A DNA stretch of 64,000 bases from Xanthobacteraceae bacterium (GTDB lineage Bacteria; Pseudomonadota; Alphaproteobacteria; Rhizobiales; Xanthobacteraceae): NCBI GenBank assembly GCA_019746355.1, contig JAIESC010000007.1, forward strand, positions 140,945-204,944, read 5' to 3'. Of this stretch, positions 1-8,383 are shown piece by piece. Each line of letters starts with the position of its first letter. Position 1 is the stretch's first letter. Both the position numbers and the translations under genes were made by a program. The notes below the pieces were generated by a model. The model saw nothing but the letters and a program-made list of their open reading frames with translations. It did no database searches and was not told the origin of the DNA.

Positions 1-1
1 G

Positions 2-952
2 CCGGCGCCCGCGCCCGGGTCGGACGTTCCGTTGCCGCCGGAGCGCGTACGCCGCATCGGCGTGCTCATGAACGCGAGCCGGCGCGACCGGCAGACGGCC
101 GCGCAGCTCGATGCGCTGGAGGAGGGGCTCAAGGCGAAAGGCTGGAACGAGGGACGAAACCTGCGGATCGACGGGCGCTGGCCCGGCGACAGCGACCGCC
201 GCGTCCGGCGATCCGCCGCCGAGCTGGTCGAGCTTGCGCCCGAGGTGATTGTTGCAAGTGACGGCGAAACCGCCAAGGCGTTGCAGGCGGCCGGCGGCAG
301 CATCCCGGTGGTGTTCGTCAATGCCGTCGATCCGGTCGGTGCAGGCCTCGTCGCCGCGCTGGACCAGCCGGGCGGCAACATCACCGGCGTCCGCCAGTCG
401 GAGTTCGGCGCCAGCACCCAATGGCCCGAGTTGCTCAAGCGGATCGCGCCGAACGTCATGCGCGTGGCGATCCTGCACGATCCGGACACACGGCCGAACG
501 AAAGCCAGGTCGCCGCGATCCAGACGGTCACGCCGGCCGTCGGCATGGAGGCGTTCGGCGTCGACGCCAAGAACTTCCGCGACCTGGAGCGCGCCATTGC
601 CGGATTTTCCCGCTCGCCCAACGGCGGGCTGATCATCGGCATGCCGGAGCTGTCGTCCCGCGAACGCAGCGTCATCATCCGGCTTGCGGCGCGCTTCAAG
701 CTGCCGGCGATCTATTCGGATCGGCAGTTCGTGAAGGCCGGCGGGCTCATCTCGCACGGGCCCGACCTCAAGGCGCAGTACCGGCTCGCGGCCGACTATG
801 TGGATCGCATTCTCAAGGGCGAGAAACCCGCCGATCTGCCGGTGCAGACGCCGGCCAAGTTCAGTACAGCCATCAACCTGAAAACCGCGAAGGCGCTGGG
901 CCTTACCGTCCCGCCCGGACTGCGCGAGCTGGCTGACGAGGTGGTCGATTAG
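2..952 (+). CDS. ABC transporter substrate-binding protein (ABC_sub_bind family), 5'-truncated by window
   Basis: This is a periplasmic solute receptor of the ABC_sub_bind (PF04392) type, which binds small solutes for an ABC importer. The frame is open to the left edge, so the true start and the signal peptide lie outside the window; the TTG at 32 is only the first in-window start. Visible family hallmarks are a receptor opening (RIGVLMNASRRD), the domain-1 segment PVVFVNAVDPVGAG followed by LDQPGGNITGV, and the C-terminal ILKGEKPADLPVQ and NLKTAKALGL stretches. It resembles the complete homologue at 8384–9361. No permease or ATPase gene is nearby, so it is an orphan receptor. The ligand is unknown. 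Confidence 0.85.
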   Translation, partial: PAPAPGSDVPLPPERVRRIGVLMNASRRDRQTAAQLDALEEGLKAKGWNEGRNLRIDGRWPGDSDRRVRRSAAELVELAPEVIVASDGETAKALQAAGGSIPVVFVNAVDPVGAGLVAALDQPGGNITGVRQSEFGASTQWPELLKRIAPNVMRVAILHDPDTRPNESQVAAIQTVTPAVGMEAFGVDAKNFRDLERAIAGFSRSPNGGLIIGMPELSSRERSVIIRLAARFKLPAIYSDRQFVKAGGLISHGPDLKAQYRLAADYVDRILKGEKPADLPVQTPAKFSTAINLKTAKALGLTVPPGLRELADEVVD

Positions 953-1015
953 ATTTATGCTAGTCTCATGGACCGGATTCGTCCCGCAGAGGACGGACCG
1001 GCAAGGGAGGGCGAC

Positions 1016-1126
1016 ATGATGCTGAGCGGAGTGACCGTGCTGGTGGTCGCGTTGGCGACCCTGATCGTGATCTGGCTTTGCGTGTTGATCGGCTCGCCGT
1101 TTTTCGGCTCGCCGCCCGAGCACTAG
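1016..1126 (+). CDS. 36-aa single-span membrane microprotein
   Basis: This short frame encodes 36 residues. It starts at ATG 1016 (a second ATG follows at 1019) and ends with TAG. A strong Shine-Dalgarno run (AAGGGAGG) sits five to six bases upstream. Residues 6–26 are almost entirely hydrophobic (Val, Leu, Ala, Ile, Trp), forming one membrane helix, followed by a short Gly/Ser/Pro-rich tail ending PPEH. It lies downstream of the receptor gene with a 63-base gap and converges on the molybdenum hydroxylase gene. I do not recognise a family. The good ribosome site and coherent helix argue for a real small membrane protein; without homologues it stays tentative. Confidence 0.45.
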   Translation: MMLSGVTVLVVALATLIVIWLCVLIGSPFFGSPPEH

Positions 1127-1156
1127 AGCATCATCGTTTCAGCGTCGCGCGATCGA

Positions 1157-3481
1157 TCATCGCGCCGTTTTGCCGTTGCGGATCATGGCGACGATCGTTG
1201 ACGGCGTCAGCGGCACCTGGCCGATCCGCGCGCCGAACGGGCTGAGCGCATCCTCGATCGCCGAGATCAGCGCGGCGGCGCAGGGAATGGTGCCGGCCTC
1301 GCCGACGCCTTTGACACCGAGCGGGTTGAGCGGCGAGCGCGTCTCCTTGTAGAGCGTGTCGAGCATCGGCACCTCGGTCGCGGTCGGCAGCAGATAGTCG
1401 GCGAACGTGGTGGTCACCGGCTGACCCGCCTCGTCGTAGCCCATCCACTCGTAGAGCGCGTTGCCGATGCCGTGCGCCACGCCGCCGTGGATCTGGCCCT
1501 CGACCATCATCGGATTGATCAGGATGCCGGAGTCCTGCATCGCCACGTAACGGACGATCTTCACCTCGCCGGTCTCGGCGTCAACCTCGACCTCGCAAGC
1601 GTGGCAGCCGTTGGCATAGGCGAGCGAATCGGTGCGGTGGTTGACGTTGGCTTCGAGGCCAGGATCGACCCCCGCGGGAAAGCCGTAGCCCGGTGCGCCC
1701 TGCAGGATGCGCGCGATTTCGGCAAGCTTGACCTTGAGCTGCGGGGCGCCGGCGACGCGCACCTCGCCGTCCTTCAGTTCGAGATCATCCTCGTCAGCCT
1801 CCAGCACGTGCGAGGCGACTTTTTTTGCCTTATCGGCCACCGCCTTGGCGGCGAGATGCACCGACGAGCCCGCGGTGACGGTCTGGCGGCTGGCGAAGCC
1901 GCCAAGCCCGAGCGACACGCCCGAGGTGTCGCCCGCCACGACCTTCACGTTCGACACATCGACGCCGAGCTGATCAGCGGTGATCTGCGCAAGCGCCGTG
2001 CCCAGCCCCTGGCCCATCGCCGAGGCGCCGGTGAACACGGTGACCTTGCCGGTCCGTGAAATCCGAACGACCCCCGACTCGAACGGCCCGCGGCCCGAGC
2101 CTTTCACGCCATGCGCCAGCCCCATGCCGAGATAGCGGCCGTTGGCGCGCGCCTCGCTCTGACGCTTTACAAAGTCGTCCCAGCCGACCGCCTTCAGCGT
2201 TTCCGCCTGGCAGGCCGGATAGTCGCCGCTGTCGTATTCCATCGCCGCGCCGGAGCGCGCCTTCAGCGGCTTGCGATACGGCATCTTGCTCGCCGGAATG
2301 AGATTGCGCCGCCGCACCTCGGCGCGGTCGAGCCTCATCTCGCGCGCCACAAGGTCGAGCAGCCGTTCCATGGCGAACGCCGCCTGCGGGTAGCCCGCCC
2401 CGCGCACCGACGACACCGGCGTCTTGTTGGTCATGGCGATGGTCACCTCGACCGACAGGCCCGGGACCACGTAAGGCCCGCTCATGGTCGAGGTCGAGTT
2501 GTAGGGAATGTTCGGATCCTGCAGCGTATAGGCGCCGGTGTCGTGCAGGAGCTTGCCGCGGATGCCGAGCACCTTGGCCTGCGCGTCCACCGCGATCTCG
2601 AGCTGCCAGTACTGGTCCCGTTCGTGCACCGCGTTGGTGAAATACTCGCGCCGGTCCTCGGTCCATTTGATCGAGCGGCCGAGGTGCTTCGCCGCCGCGA
2701 CCACCGCCACGTCTTCGGAGTAGACGCAGAGCTTGGCGCCGAAGCCGCCGCCGATGTCGGGGGCGACCACGCGCAGGCCGTGATCGAAATCCATCAGCGC
2801 GGTCAGCGACTGCGACAGGTCATGCGCCTTCTGCGTCGAGGCGTGCACGGTGATGCCGCCGTCGGCGGCGCGCACCTCGGCCAGGATCCCGCGCGCCTCG
2901 ATCGAATGCGCGCCGCCGCGGTGCTGCCACAGCTCCTGCTTGAACACATGCGCGGCCTTGGCGAAGGCCGCGTTCACGTCGCCGAACTCGACCTTGTAGG
3001 TGGTGATGACGTTTGCGCCGAGCTCACGCCGGACCGGCGCACCGTCCTTCGCGCTCCGCACGTCGGCCGTGAAGGGCAGGGGCTCGTAGTCTACCGCGAC
3101 CTGCGCCGCGGCGTCCTCGGCAAGGTAGCGGTCGTCGGCCACGACGATCGCCACCGGCTCGCCGACGTAGCTCGTCTCGCCGGGCGCCAGCGCATAGGCC
3201 CAGCATTTGTCGAGCGGCATGCCCGAGTTGGAATGCCGCACCATGCGGCGGTGGACCATCACGGCGGCCAGATCGTCGAGCGTGAGCACGGCGTGCACGC
3301 CGGGCACCGCCAGCGCCGCCTGCTTGTCGACACCCTTGATCAGCGCGTGCGGATGCGGGCTCCGCACGAAGGCGGCCTGCCAGGTGCCGGGCACGGCGAT
3401 GTCGTCGACGAAGCGGCCCTTGCCCCGCAGCAGCGGCTCATCTTCGAGGCGGGTGATGCGAGAGCCGACGATAGGGGACAT
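1157..3481 (-). CDS. xanthine dehydrogenase family, molybdopterin-binding large subunit
   Basis: This is the Mo-MCD-binding catalytic subunit of a molybdenum hydroxylase (XdhB/CoxL superfamily), which hydroxylates heterocycles, aldehydes or related substrates with water-derived oxygen. The chosen 774-aa start (MSPIVGSRITRLEDEPLLRG) has the canonical family N-terminus and a GGAA ribosome site; an in-frame start 23 codons upstream is possible. Seen in order are the N-terminal a/b hammerhead, GGGFGAK (Mo-pterin loop), the active-loop SSVRGAGYPQAAFAMER, MGQGLGT, and the C-terminal GVGEAGTIP with its active-site Glu. The active loop lacks the Cys of form I CO dehydrogenase, so CO oxidation is unlikely. 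The FAD and 2Fe-2S subunits are not adjacent. It follows two TTT receptor genes on the same strand. Confidence 0.85.
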   Translation of the reverse strand: MSPIVGSRITRLEDEPLLRGKGRFVDDIAVPGTWQAAFVRSPHPHALIKGVDKQAALAVPGVHAVLTLDDLAAVMVHRRMVRHSNSGMPLDKCWAYALAPGETSYVGEPVAIVVADDRYLAEDAAAQVAVDYEPLPFTADVRSAKDGAPVRRELGANVITTYKVEFGDVNAAFAKAAHVFKQELWQHRGGAHSIEARGILAEVRAADGGITVHASTQKAHDLSQSLTALMDFDHGLRVVAPDIGGGFGAKLCVYSEDVAVVAAAKHLGRSIKWTEDRREYFTNAVHERDQYWQLEIAVDAQAKVLGIRGKLLHDTGAYTLQDPNIPYNSTSTMSGPYVVPGLSVEVTIAMTNKTPVSSVRGAGYPQAAFAMERLLDLVAREMRLDRAEVRRRNLIPASKMPYRKPLKARSGAAMEYDSGDYPACQAETLKAVGWDDFVKRQSEARANGRYLGMGLAHGVKGSGRGPFESGVVRISRTGKVTVFTGASAMGQGLGTALAQITADQLGVDVSNVKVVAGDTSGVSLGLGGFASRQTVTAGSSVHLAAKAVADKAKKVASHVLEADEDDLELKDGEVRVAGAPQLKVKLAEIARILQGAPGYGFPAGVDPGLEANVNHRTDSLAYANGCHACEVEVDAETGEVKIVRYVAMQDSGILINPMMVEGQIHGGVAHGIGNALYEWMGYDEAGQPVTTTFADYLLPTATEVPMLDTLYKETRSPLNPLGVKGVGEAGTIPCAAALISAIEDALSPFGARIGQVPLTPSTIVAMIRNGKTAR

Positions 3482-3593
3482 TTCCAATGAATCCGCGGTG
3501 TCCGGCGAGAATTGTGAATTAAGTATAGGGGAACGCCGACGCAGTAACACCCGCCGCGCGGTTCCACGACAAGGCGCCGCGGCGGGTTTCCTT

Positions 3594-4610
3594 TTATTTC
3601 GTAACCGCCTCGCCGGCCTTCTTCAGCACCTCTTTCGGGGTCGCATAGAGCTCGGCCAGCATGGCGTCCAGCGCCTTGCCGCTTACCGGATTGACGTCGA
3701 TGCTGAGCTTCTTGGCGTCCTCGAGGTACTCGGGGTCCTTCATGGTCGCGTCGAACGCCGCGACCAGGGCGGCCTTGCGGTCGGCGGGAATGCCGGGCGG
3801 TGCCGCGAACGGCCGTGCCATCTCCTGCGCGGCAAGGAACAGCTTCAGGATCTGCAGCTTCTCGGTGTCCTTGGTCTGCTCGACGACCAGCGGCACGTCG
3901 CCGAGCTCGGGCACCTTCTTGAACGACGCCTGCACCAGCAGGTTGATCTTCTTGTCGCGCAGCCAGCCGGCGTGCCGGGTCTTGATCGTGCTCCAGGACA
4001 GCCCGCAGAGCCCGTCGACCTCGCCGCGCTCCATCGCCAGCGTGATCTCGTTGGTGCCGGGATAGCCCGGCACGAGCTTGATCGGCGCGTCGAACACGTT
4101 CTTGAACAGGCGGGCGAAGATGTCGGGCTCCGAGCTCGGCCCCTGGCCGCCCAAGGTGATCGGCTTCTTCAGGAAGTCGTCCCAGGTCTTCACCGCCGTG
4201 GTGTGCCAGCTCACGCACAGCGACACGTCGTCGGTGACGCTGCCGAGCCAGGAGAACTTGGTGCCGTCGAAGGTCGCGCCGCTCTCCAGCAGCGGATTGA
4301 TGCCGGTGGTGCGGGCGAAGGTGCCGAACGCGGTGCCGTCCTTGGGCGCCGCCGTATAGATGAAGTTCGCCGCGCGCAGCGACCCTGCGCCCGCCATGTT
4401 CTGCGGCAGGATCGTCGGATTGCCGGGGATGTGCTTGCCGATGTGCCGGGCGAGGTGCCGGCCGTAGAGGTCATAGCCGCCGCCGACCGAGAAGCCGATC
4501 GCGAGGTTGATCGTCTTGCCCCGGTAGAACTCCTCGACGCTCTGCGCCCGGGCGGGCAGGGTGGCAAGCACGAGCAAGAGGCTGGTCAAAGCAGCGACGG
4601 CGACGCGCAT
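3594..4610 (-). CDS. tripartite tricarboxylate transporter (Bug/TTT) substrate-binding protein
   Basis: This is a periplasmic receptor of the TctC/Bug family (PF03401), which binds carboxylates such as tricarballylate, citrate or aromatic acids. The start at ATG 4610 gives 338 aa and is preceded by GGAGG about ten bases upstream; it begins with a clear signal peptide (MRVAVAALTSLLLVLA, cleavage after ARA). The family signatures are the KTINLAIGFSVGGGYDLYGR ligand-loop region and PQNMAGAGSLRAAN. It is upstream of the molybdenum hydroxylase large subunit in the same orientation with 112 bases between, suggesting that it may feed that enzyme. No TctA/TctB membrane subunits are visible, as is usual for orphan Bug proteins. 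Confidence 0.85.
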   Translation of the reverse strand: MRVAVAALTSLLLVLATLPARAQSVEEFYRGKTINLAIGFSVGGGYDLYGRHLARHIGKHIPGNPTILPQNMAGAGSLRAANFIYTAAPKDGTAFGTFARTTGINPLLESGATFDGTKFSWLGSVTDDVSLCVSWHTTAVKTWDDFLKKPITLGGQGPSSEPDIFARLFKNVFDAPIKLVPGYPGTNEITLAMERGEVDGLCGLSWSTIKTRHAGWLRDKKINLLVQASFKKVPELGDVPLVVEQTKDTEKLQILKLFLAAQEMARPFAAPPGIPADRKAALVAAFDATMKDPEYLEDAKKLSIDVNPVSGKALDAMLAELYATPKEVLKKAGEAVTK

Positions 4611-5080
4611 GCGCGAAAATCCTCCAGATCGGCCCGGCTGGTTGGGTTCCTTCCGAAAGCTTATGCGCAAGCCGCCGCGATTGTCGACGAAGTCAGCCGT
4701 CGCAGCCGTGCGCTGCGCGGGGATGCCGCAGCCGCAAGGGCTGGGCAGAAACGGGCTTGGCAGAATGGGCTCGGCAGAAATGAAATCGCGGGCGAGCTTT
4801 GGCAGCCCGCCCGCGAAGTGCACCTCAATTATTGGCCTGCAGGTGGCCGTTGGTTCCAACACTTGGTCGTCTGACTAAGCTCCTGCGGAAAATTCACATC
4901 GCTCCAAATCTCCGGAGCATCCATTGGTGTCGGCCGCCAATCGCAACGTTCACCATGGCCGCGATATTGCGCCGCGCCGCGCAAAGGGACAGTGCGTAAG
5001 GTCACACCCAGCCGCGGGCCGGAATGCGGATGTGCGAAAAGTCACAGCGGGCGGTGGATGCCGCTTTATGCGGGCAGCGG
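4611..5080. other. 470-bp gene-free interval between two TTT receptor genes
   Basis: No coding frame here has both a ribosome site and sensible composition. The part next to 4610 should carry the promoter of the downstream receptor gene, but no good -35/-10 pair stands out. I see no repeat, hairpin terminator or RNA gene. Confidence 0.4.
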
Positions 5081-6076
5081 CTAGTTTGCCTGGATGTTGG
5101 CCTCACGGATCGCCCGGCCGACCTCCTCATACTGCTGCTTGAGGTGCGCGCCGAACTCCGCGCCGCAGACGCCGGTCGGGAACAGCCCGGTGTTGGCGAG
5201 CTTGGTTCTGACCTCGGAATCCCGCATCGCTGCGGACACCCAGGCAATGAGCTGGGACATGGTCTCCCTGGGCGTTCCCGCGGGCGCGACCAGCCCGAAC
5301 CAGCTTTCGGCCTCGTAGCCCGGGTATCCCAGCTCCGCGACGGTGGGGATGTCGGGCAACTGCTCGATCCGTTTCGGCGCCGTGGTGGCAAGCCCGCGCA
5401 GCGTTCCGCTCTGCAGCTGGCCGATCACGTCGCGGAAATCGCCCATCGCCACGGCCACGTGGCCGCCCAGCACCGCGTTGATCGACGGCGTCGTGCCGGG
5501 GTACGGCACGAACCGGATGTCCACGTTGGCGCGCCGCTTCAGCACCTCGAACGCGATGTGCGGGCCGGTGGCGGGACCCACGGTCGCAAAGGTCAGCTCG
5601 CCGGGCTTGGCTTTGGCCGCAGCGATGAAATCGCCGAAGTTTTTGAGCGGCGAATGCTTGTTGACGACGATGAAGTGCGGCACGCGCACCATCTTGCAGA
5701 TCGGCTCGAAGCTCGTGAGCGGGTCGTAGCTCAGCTTCTTCAGGATCGGGTTGATCAGCAGCGCGCCGGCGACGATCAGCAGCGTGCCGCCGTCCGGCGC
5801 GGCGCGGGCCACCGCTTCGGATGCGATCGCCGAGCCGCCGCCGGGGCGGTTCTCGACCACGAACGAGGTGCCGGTGAGCTTGCCGATGTATTCGCTGACG
5901 ACGCGCGCCGTGGTATCGGTCGGCCCGCCGGCCGGAAACGGCACGACGATGCGGATGGTTTTCGGAACTTGCGCCTGGGCCGTTTGCGCGGCGAGCGGAG
6001 CCAGCGCGGCCGCCGCGGCGAGCCAAAGCCCGCCGGCACGGCCGAGAGCACGATGTCCACTGCGCAACAATGTCAT
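5081..6076 (-). CDS. tripartite tricarboxylate transporter (Bug/TTT) substrate-binding protein
   Basis: This 331-aa periplasmic receptor belongs to the Bug/TctC family. An N-terminal signal peptide (Ala/Leu-rich core, cleavage near AQTAQAQ) is followed by the diagnostic IRIVVPFPAGGPTDTTAR loop, VVENRPGGGSAIASE, RAAPDGGTLL, the domain-2 motif FVPYPGTTPSINAVLGG and a GLVAPAGTPRE segment. Together these make the family assignment firm. It is the most upstream gene of a minus-strand series followed by a second TTT receptor and the molybdenum hydroxylase subunit, though the 470-bp gap to the next gene argues for separate transcripts. The ligand cannot be read from sequence. Confidence 0.88.
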   Translation of the reverse strand: MTLLRSGHRALGRAGGLWLAAAAALAPLAAQTAQAQVPKTIRIVVPFPAGGPTDTTARVVSEYIGKLTGTSFVVENRPGGGSAIASEAVARAAPDGGTLLIVAGALLINPILKKLSYDPLTSFEPICKMVRVPHFIVVNKHSPLKNFGDFIAAAKAKPGELTFATVGPATGPHIAFEVLKRRANVDIRFVPYPGTTPSINAVLGGHVAVAMGDFRDVIGQLQSGTLRGLATTAPKRIEQLPDIPTVAELGYPGYEAESWFGLVAPAGTPRETMSQLIAWVSAAMRDSEVRTKLANTGLFPTGVCGAEFGAHLKQQYEEVGRAIREANIQAN

Positions 6077-6250
6077 GACGCGATCCCTCAGCCTTGCCCG
6101 ACGTCCGAAAAGCCAGGCAATTATCGTGCAGGCCGCGAAGCGGACAAGTCAACGCGGCGCAACGCCTTAATGTCCGATTGAGCATGCCTGCGGCACCCGA
6201 TGCCGCGGGTCTGGATCGGGCCCGGCTGCAAGCTTACATGCTGCGGTTGC

Positions 6251-6568
6251 ATGAGGGTCCTCCGCGCTGCTGTGCTGACGATTGCGCTCGCGATGACCGT
6301 CGGACCGGCCAGGGCACAGGGCGTACTGGAGCAGTTGCGCGAGCGGCCGAAGCCGGAGCTGGTCTGCAAACGGTTCGAGACGGCTCTCGAAATGCGCAAC
6401 TGGCGCATCTCGGACTTGCGGGGCGTTGTTCTGGAGATCCCGTCCGACCGCGCCGATCTCACCGAGGCGGCCTTGCAGAGGCTTGGCGGGGTGCGGCTCG
6501 TGATGGCGGTCGATATCGCGACGCTTCGCAAGCCGTTCGGCGCATCAGCCATCCGCCGGCGGCCTTGA
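6251..6568 (+). CDS. hypothetical secreted protein, 105 aa
   Basis: No family is recognised. Starting at ATG 6251, the product opens with a signal peptide (MRVLRAAVLTIALAMTVGPA, cleavage near ARAQ). The mature part is about 83 aa with alternating charged and hydrophobic segments, a single Cys (LVCKRFE) and a basic C-terminus. A longer frame begins at ATG 6200, but its extra residues lack export features. It is divergent from the TTT receptor gene and upstream of the flavoprotein gene. Codon use looks like the neighbours. Confidence 0.5.
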   Translation: MRVLRAAVLTIALAMTVGPARAQGVLEQLRERPKPELVCKRFETALEMRNWRISDLRGVVLEIPSDRADLTEAALQRLGGVRLVMAVDIATLRKPFGASAIRRRP

Positions 6569-6650
6569 CAGCCTCGGCGCGATTTGGCGGTTAGGCGCTG
6601 AAATCGCCCGCCTTTTGGATCGGAGCGGCGGGGCTTGGGAGGACAGGAAC

Positions 6651-8141
6651 GTGGCAGGCAGGTGGGATGTGGTGGTGGTCGGCGCCGGAAATGCGGCGTT
6701 CTGCGCGGCGCTGGCCGCGGCCGAGAACGGCGCCAAGGTGCTGATGGTCGAGCGCGCGCCGAAGGAACTGATGGGCGGCAACTCGCGCTTCACCGCCGGC
6801 GCGTTCCGCTGCGTCTATGACGGCGTCGACGACCTCAAGGCCATCATGCCGGACCTGACCAAGGACGAGATCGACCGCTCCGACTTCGGCACCTACACCT
6901 CCGACCAGTTCTACGACGACATGTTCCGCGTGACGGAATACCGAACCGACGGCGAGCTGTGCGACCGCCTGGTGGGGCGCTCGCGCGAGTCGATGCGCTG
7001 GCTGCACAAGAAGGGCATGAAGTTCGACCCGATCTGGGGCCGGCAGGCCTACCTGATCGACGGCAAGTTCAAGTTCTGGGGCGGGCTCACCGTCGAGTCC
7101 AAGGGCGGCGGCCCCGGCCTCATCGAGCAGCACCTGAAGCTCGCCGCGCAGAACGGCGTCGAGATCCGCTACGGCGTGCGCGGCGTGTCGCTGATCACCG
7201 AGGGGAGCGTCGTCACCGGCCTGAAGGTCAAGGCCAACGGCCAGTACGAGGACATCGCCTGCAAGTCGGTGATCATCGCCTGCGGCGGCTTCGAGTCGTC
7301 GGCGGAGATGCGCACCCGCTACATGGGCCCCGGCTGGGAGCTCGCGAAGGTCCGCGGCACGCCCTACAACACCGGCGACGGCATCAACATGGCGCTCGCC
7401 ATCGGCGCGTCGAGCTACGGCAACTGGTCGGGCGGCCACGCCGTGCAGTGGGACTACAACGCCCCCGAGTTCGGCGATCTCTCGGTCGGCGACAACTTCC
7501 AGAAGCACAGCTATCCGTGGGGCATCCTGATCAACGCGACCGGCCGCCGCTTCGTCGACGAGGGCGCCGACTTCCGCAACTACACCTATGCCAAGTACGG
7601 CGCGGTGGTGCTGCGCCAGCCCAATAACTTCGCCTGGCAGGTGTTCGACGGCAAGATCGTGCCGATGCTGCGCGACGAATACCGCATCAAGCGCGTGTCG
7701 AAGGTCTCGGCCAACACCATCGAGGAGTTCGCCCACAGGCTCGAGGGCGTGAACCCGGAAGCCTTCCTCGACGAGATCAAAAAGTACAACGCCGCGGTGA
7801 AGCAGGGCGTGAAGTTCAATCCGAACATCAAGGACGGCCGCTGCACCGTCGGCCTGCCGGTCAACAAGTCGAACTGGGCCAATACCATCGATACGCCGCC
7901 GTTCGAGGCCTATCAGGTCGGCTGCGGGCTCTCGTTCACCTTCGGTGGCGTCCGCATCGATCCGGACTCCGGCCAGGTGATCGACAGCGACATGAATCCG
8001 ATCCCCGGCCTCTATGCCGCGGGCGAGCTGGTCGGCGGCATCTTCTACTTCAACTATCCGGGCGGCTCTGGCCTGATGTCGGGCCTGGTGTTCGGCCGCA
8101 TCGCCGGCACCGGCGCTGCGGCCGCTATGCGGAACGCGTAA
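6651..8141 (+). CDS. FAD-dependent tricarballylate dehydrogenase-like protein (TcuA family)
   Basis: This flavoprotein of the fumarate reductase/succinate dehydrogenase flavoprotein superfamily is closest in pattern to TcuA, which oxidises tricarballylate to cis-aconitate. The start is taken as GTG 6651 (496 aa) because it is preceded by GGGAGGA and directly begins the Rossmann strand; an upstream TTG at 6615 is less likely. The dinucleotide motif (DVVVVGAGNAAFCAALAA) is at residues 5–22, followed by MGGNSRFTAG typical of TcuA. The C-terminal region has the FAD-binding GLYAAGELVGG and the YPGGSGLMSGLVFGR loop. No tcuB or tcuC lies adjacent. TTT receptors, which commonly bind tricarboxylates, are just upstream. 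Confidence 0.8.
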   Translation: MAGRWDVVVVGAGNAAFCAALAAAENGAKVLMVERAPKELMGGNSRFTAGAFRCVYDGVDDLKAIMPDLTKDEIDRSDFGTYTSDQFYDDMFRVTEYRTDGELCDRLVGRSRESMRWLHKKGMKFDPIWGRQAYLIDGKFKFWGGLTVESKGGGPGLIEQHLKLAAQNGVEIRYGVRGVSLITEGSVVTGLKVKANGQYEDIACKSVIIACGGFESSAEMRTRYMGPGWELAKVRGTPYNTGDGINMALAIGASSYGNWSGGHAVQWDYNAPEFGDLSVGDNFQKHSYPWGILINATGRRFVDEGADFRNYTYAKYGAVVLRQPNNFAWQVFDGKIVPMLRDEYRIKRVSKVSANTIEEFAHRLEGVNPEAFLDEIKKYNAAVKQGVKFNPNIKDGRCTVGLPVNKSNWANTIDTPPFEAYQVGCGLSFTFGGVRIDPDSGQVIDSDMNPIPGLYAAGELVGGIFYFNYPGGSGLMSGLVFGRIAGTGAAAAMRNA

Positions 8142-8151
8142 TCAACCCGCG

Positions 8152-8220
8152 GTCATTCCGGGACGCCGCCACAAGCGCGTGAACGCGCTGGCGGGCGCGC
8201 CCCGGAATGATGCCTTGGCT
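8152..8220. repeat. palindromic intergenic repeat (TCATTCCGGG family)
   Basis: A 10-base perfect inverted pair (TCATTCCGGG at 8153–8162, CCCGGAATGA at 8211–8220) flanks a GC-rich core containing a further GCGCGT-type palindrome. The same family occurs in a larger nested form at 58521–58620 between phoB and gcrA. It lies in the gap after the flavoprotein gene and resembles the REP-like elements common in Bradyrhizobiaceae. Confidence 0.7.
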
Positions 8221-8383
8221 TTTTCAGCAGCCTGCGACCTACCGCGAGGCGCTGATCCGCCGCACCCGTTCGAGCACCTCCGGCGGCGTCGCGTCCGAAC
8301 CAGCGCAAAAAATTTCATTCGCCCAGCGCCAGGGCGTGATATCATTCTCTTCGGAATGGGCATGACCCCTGTGGGAGGGTCAC

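Noticed and set aside
1157..3481. Aerobic carbon monoxide dehydrogenase CoxL
   Set aside because: The active loop lacks the form I Cys motif and reads VRGAGYP, which fits other molybdenum hydroxylases better.
3550..3577. Terminator for the TTT receptor gene
   Set aside because: The stem CCCGCCGCG / CGCGGCGGG has its T-rich side on the plus strand, the wrong side for the minus-strand gene.
3207..4874. Long plus-strand open frame opposite the TTT receptor
   Set aside because: It is the antisense of a well-supported receptor gene, and its residue composition is that of a GC-rich reverse-strand shadow.
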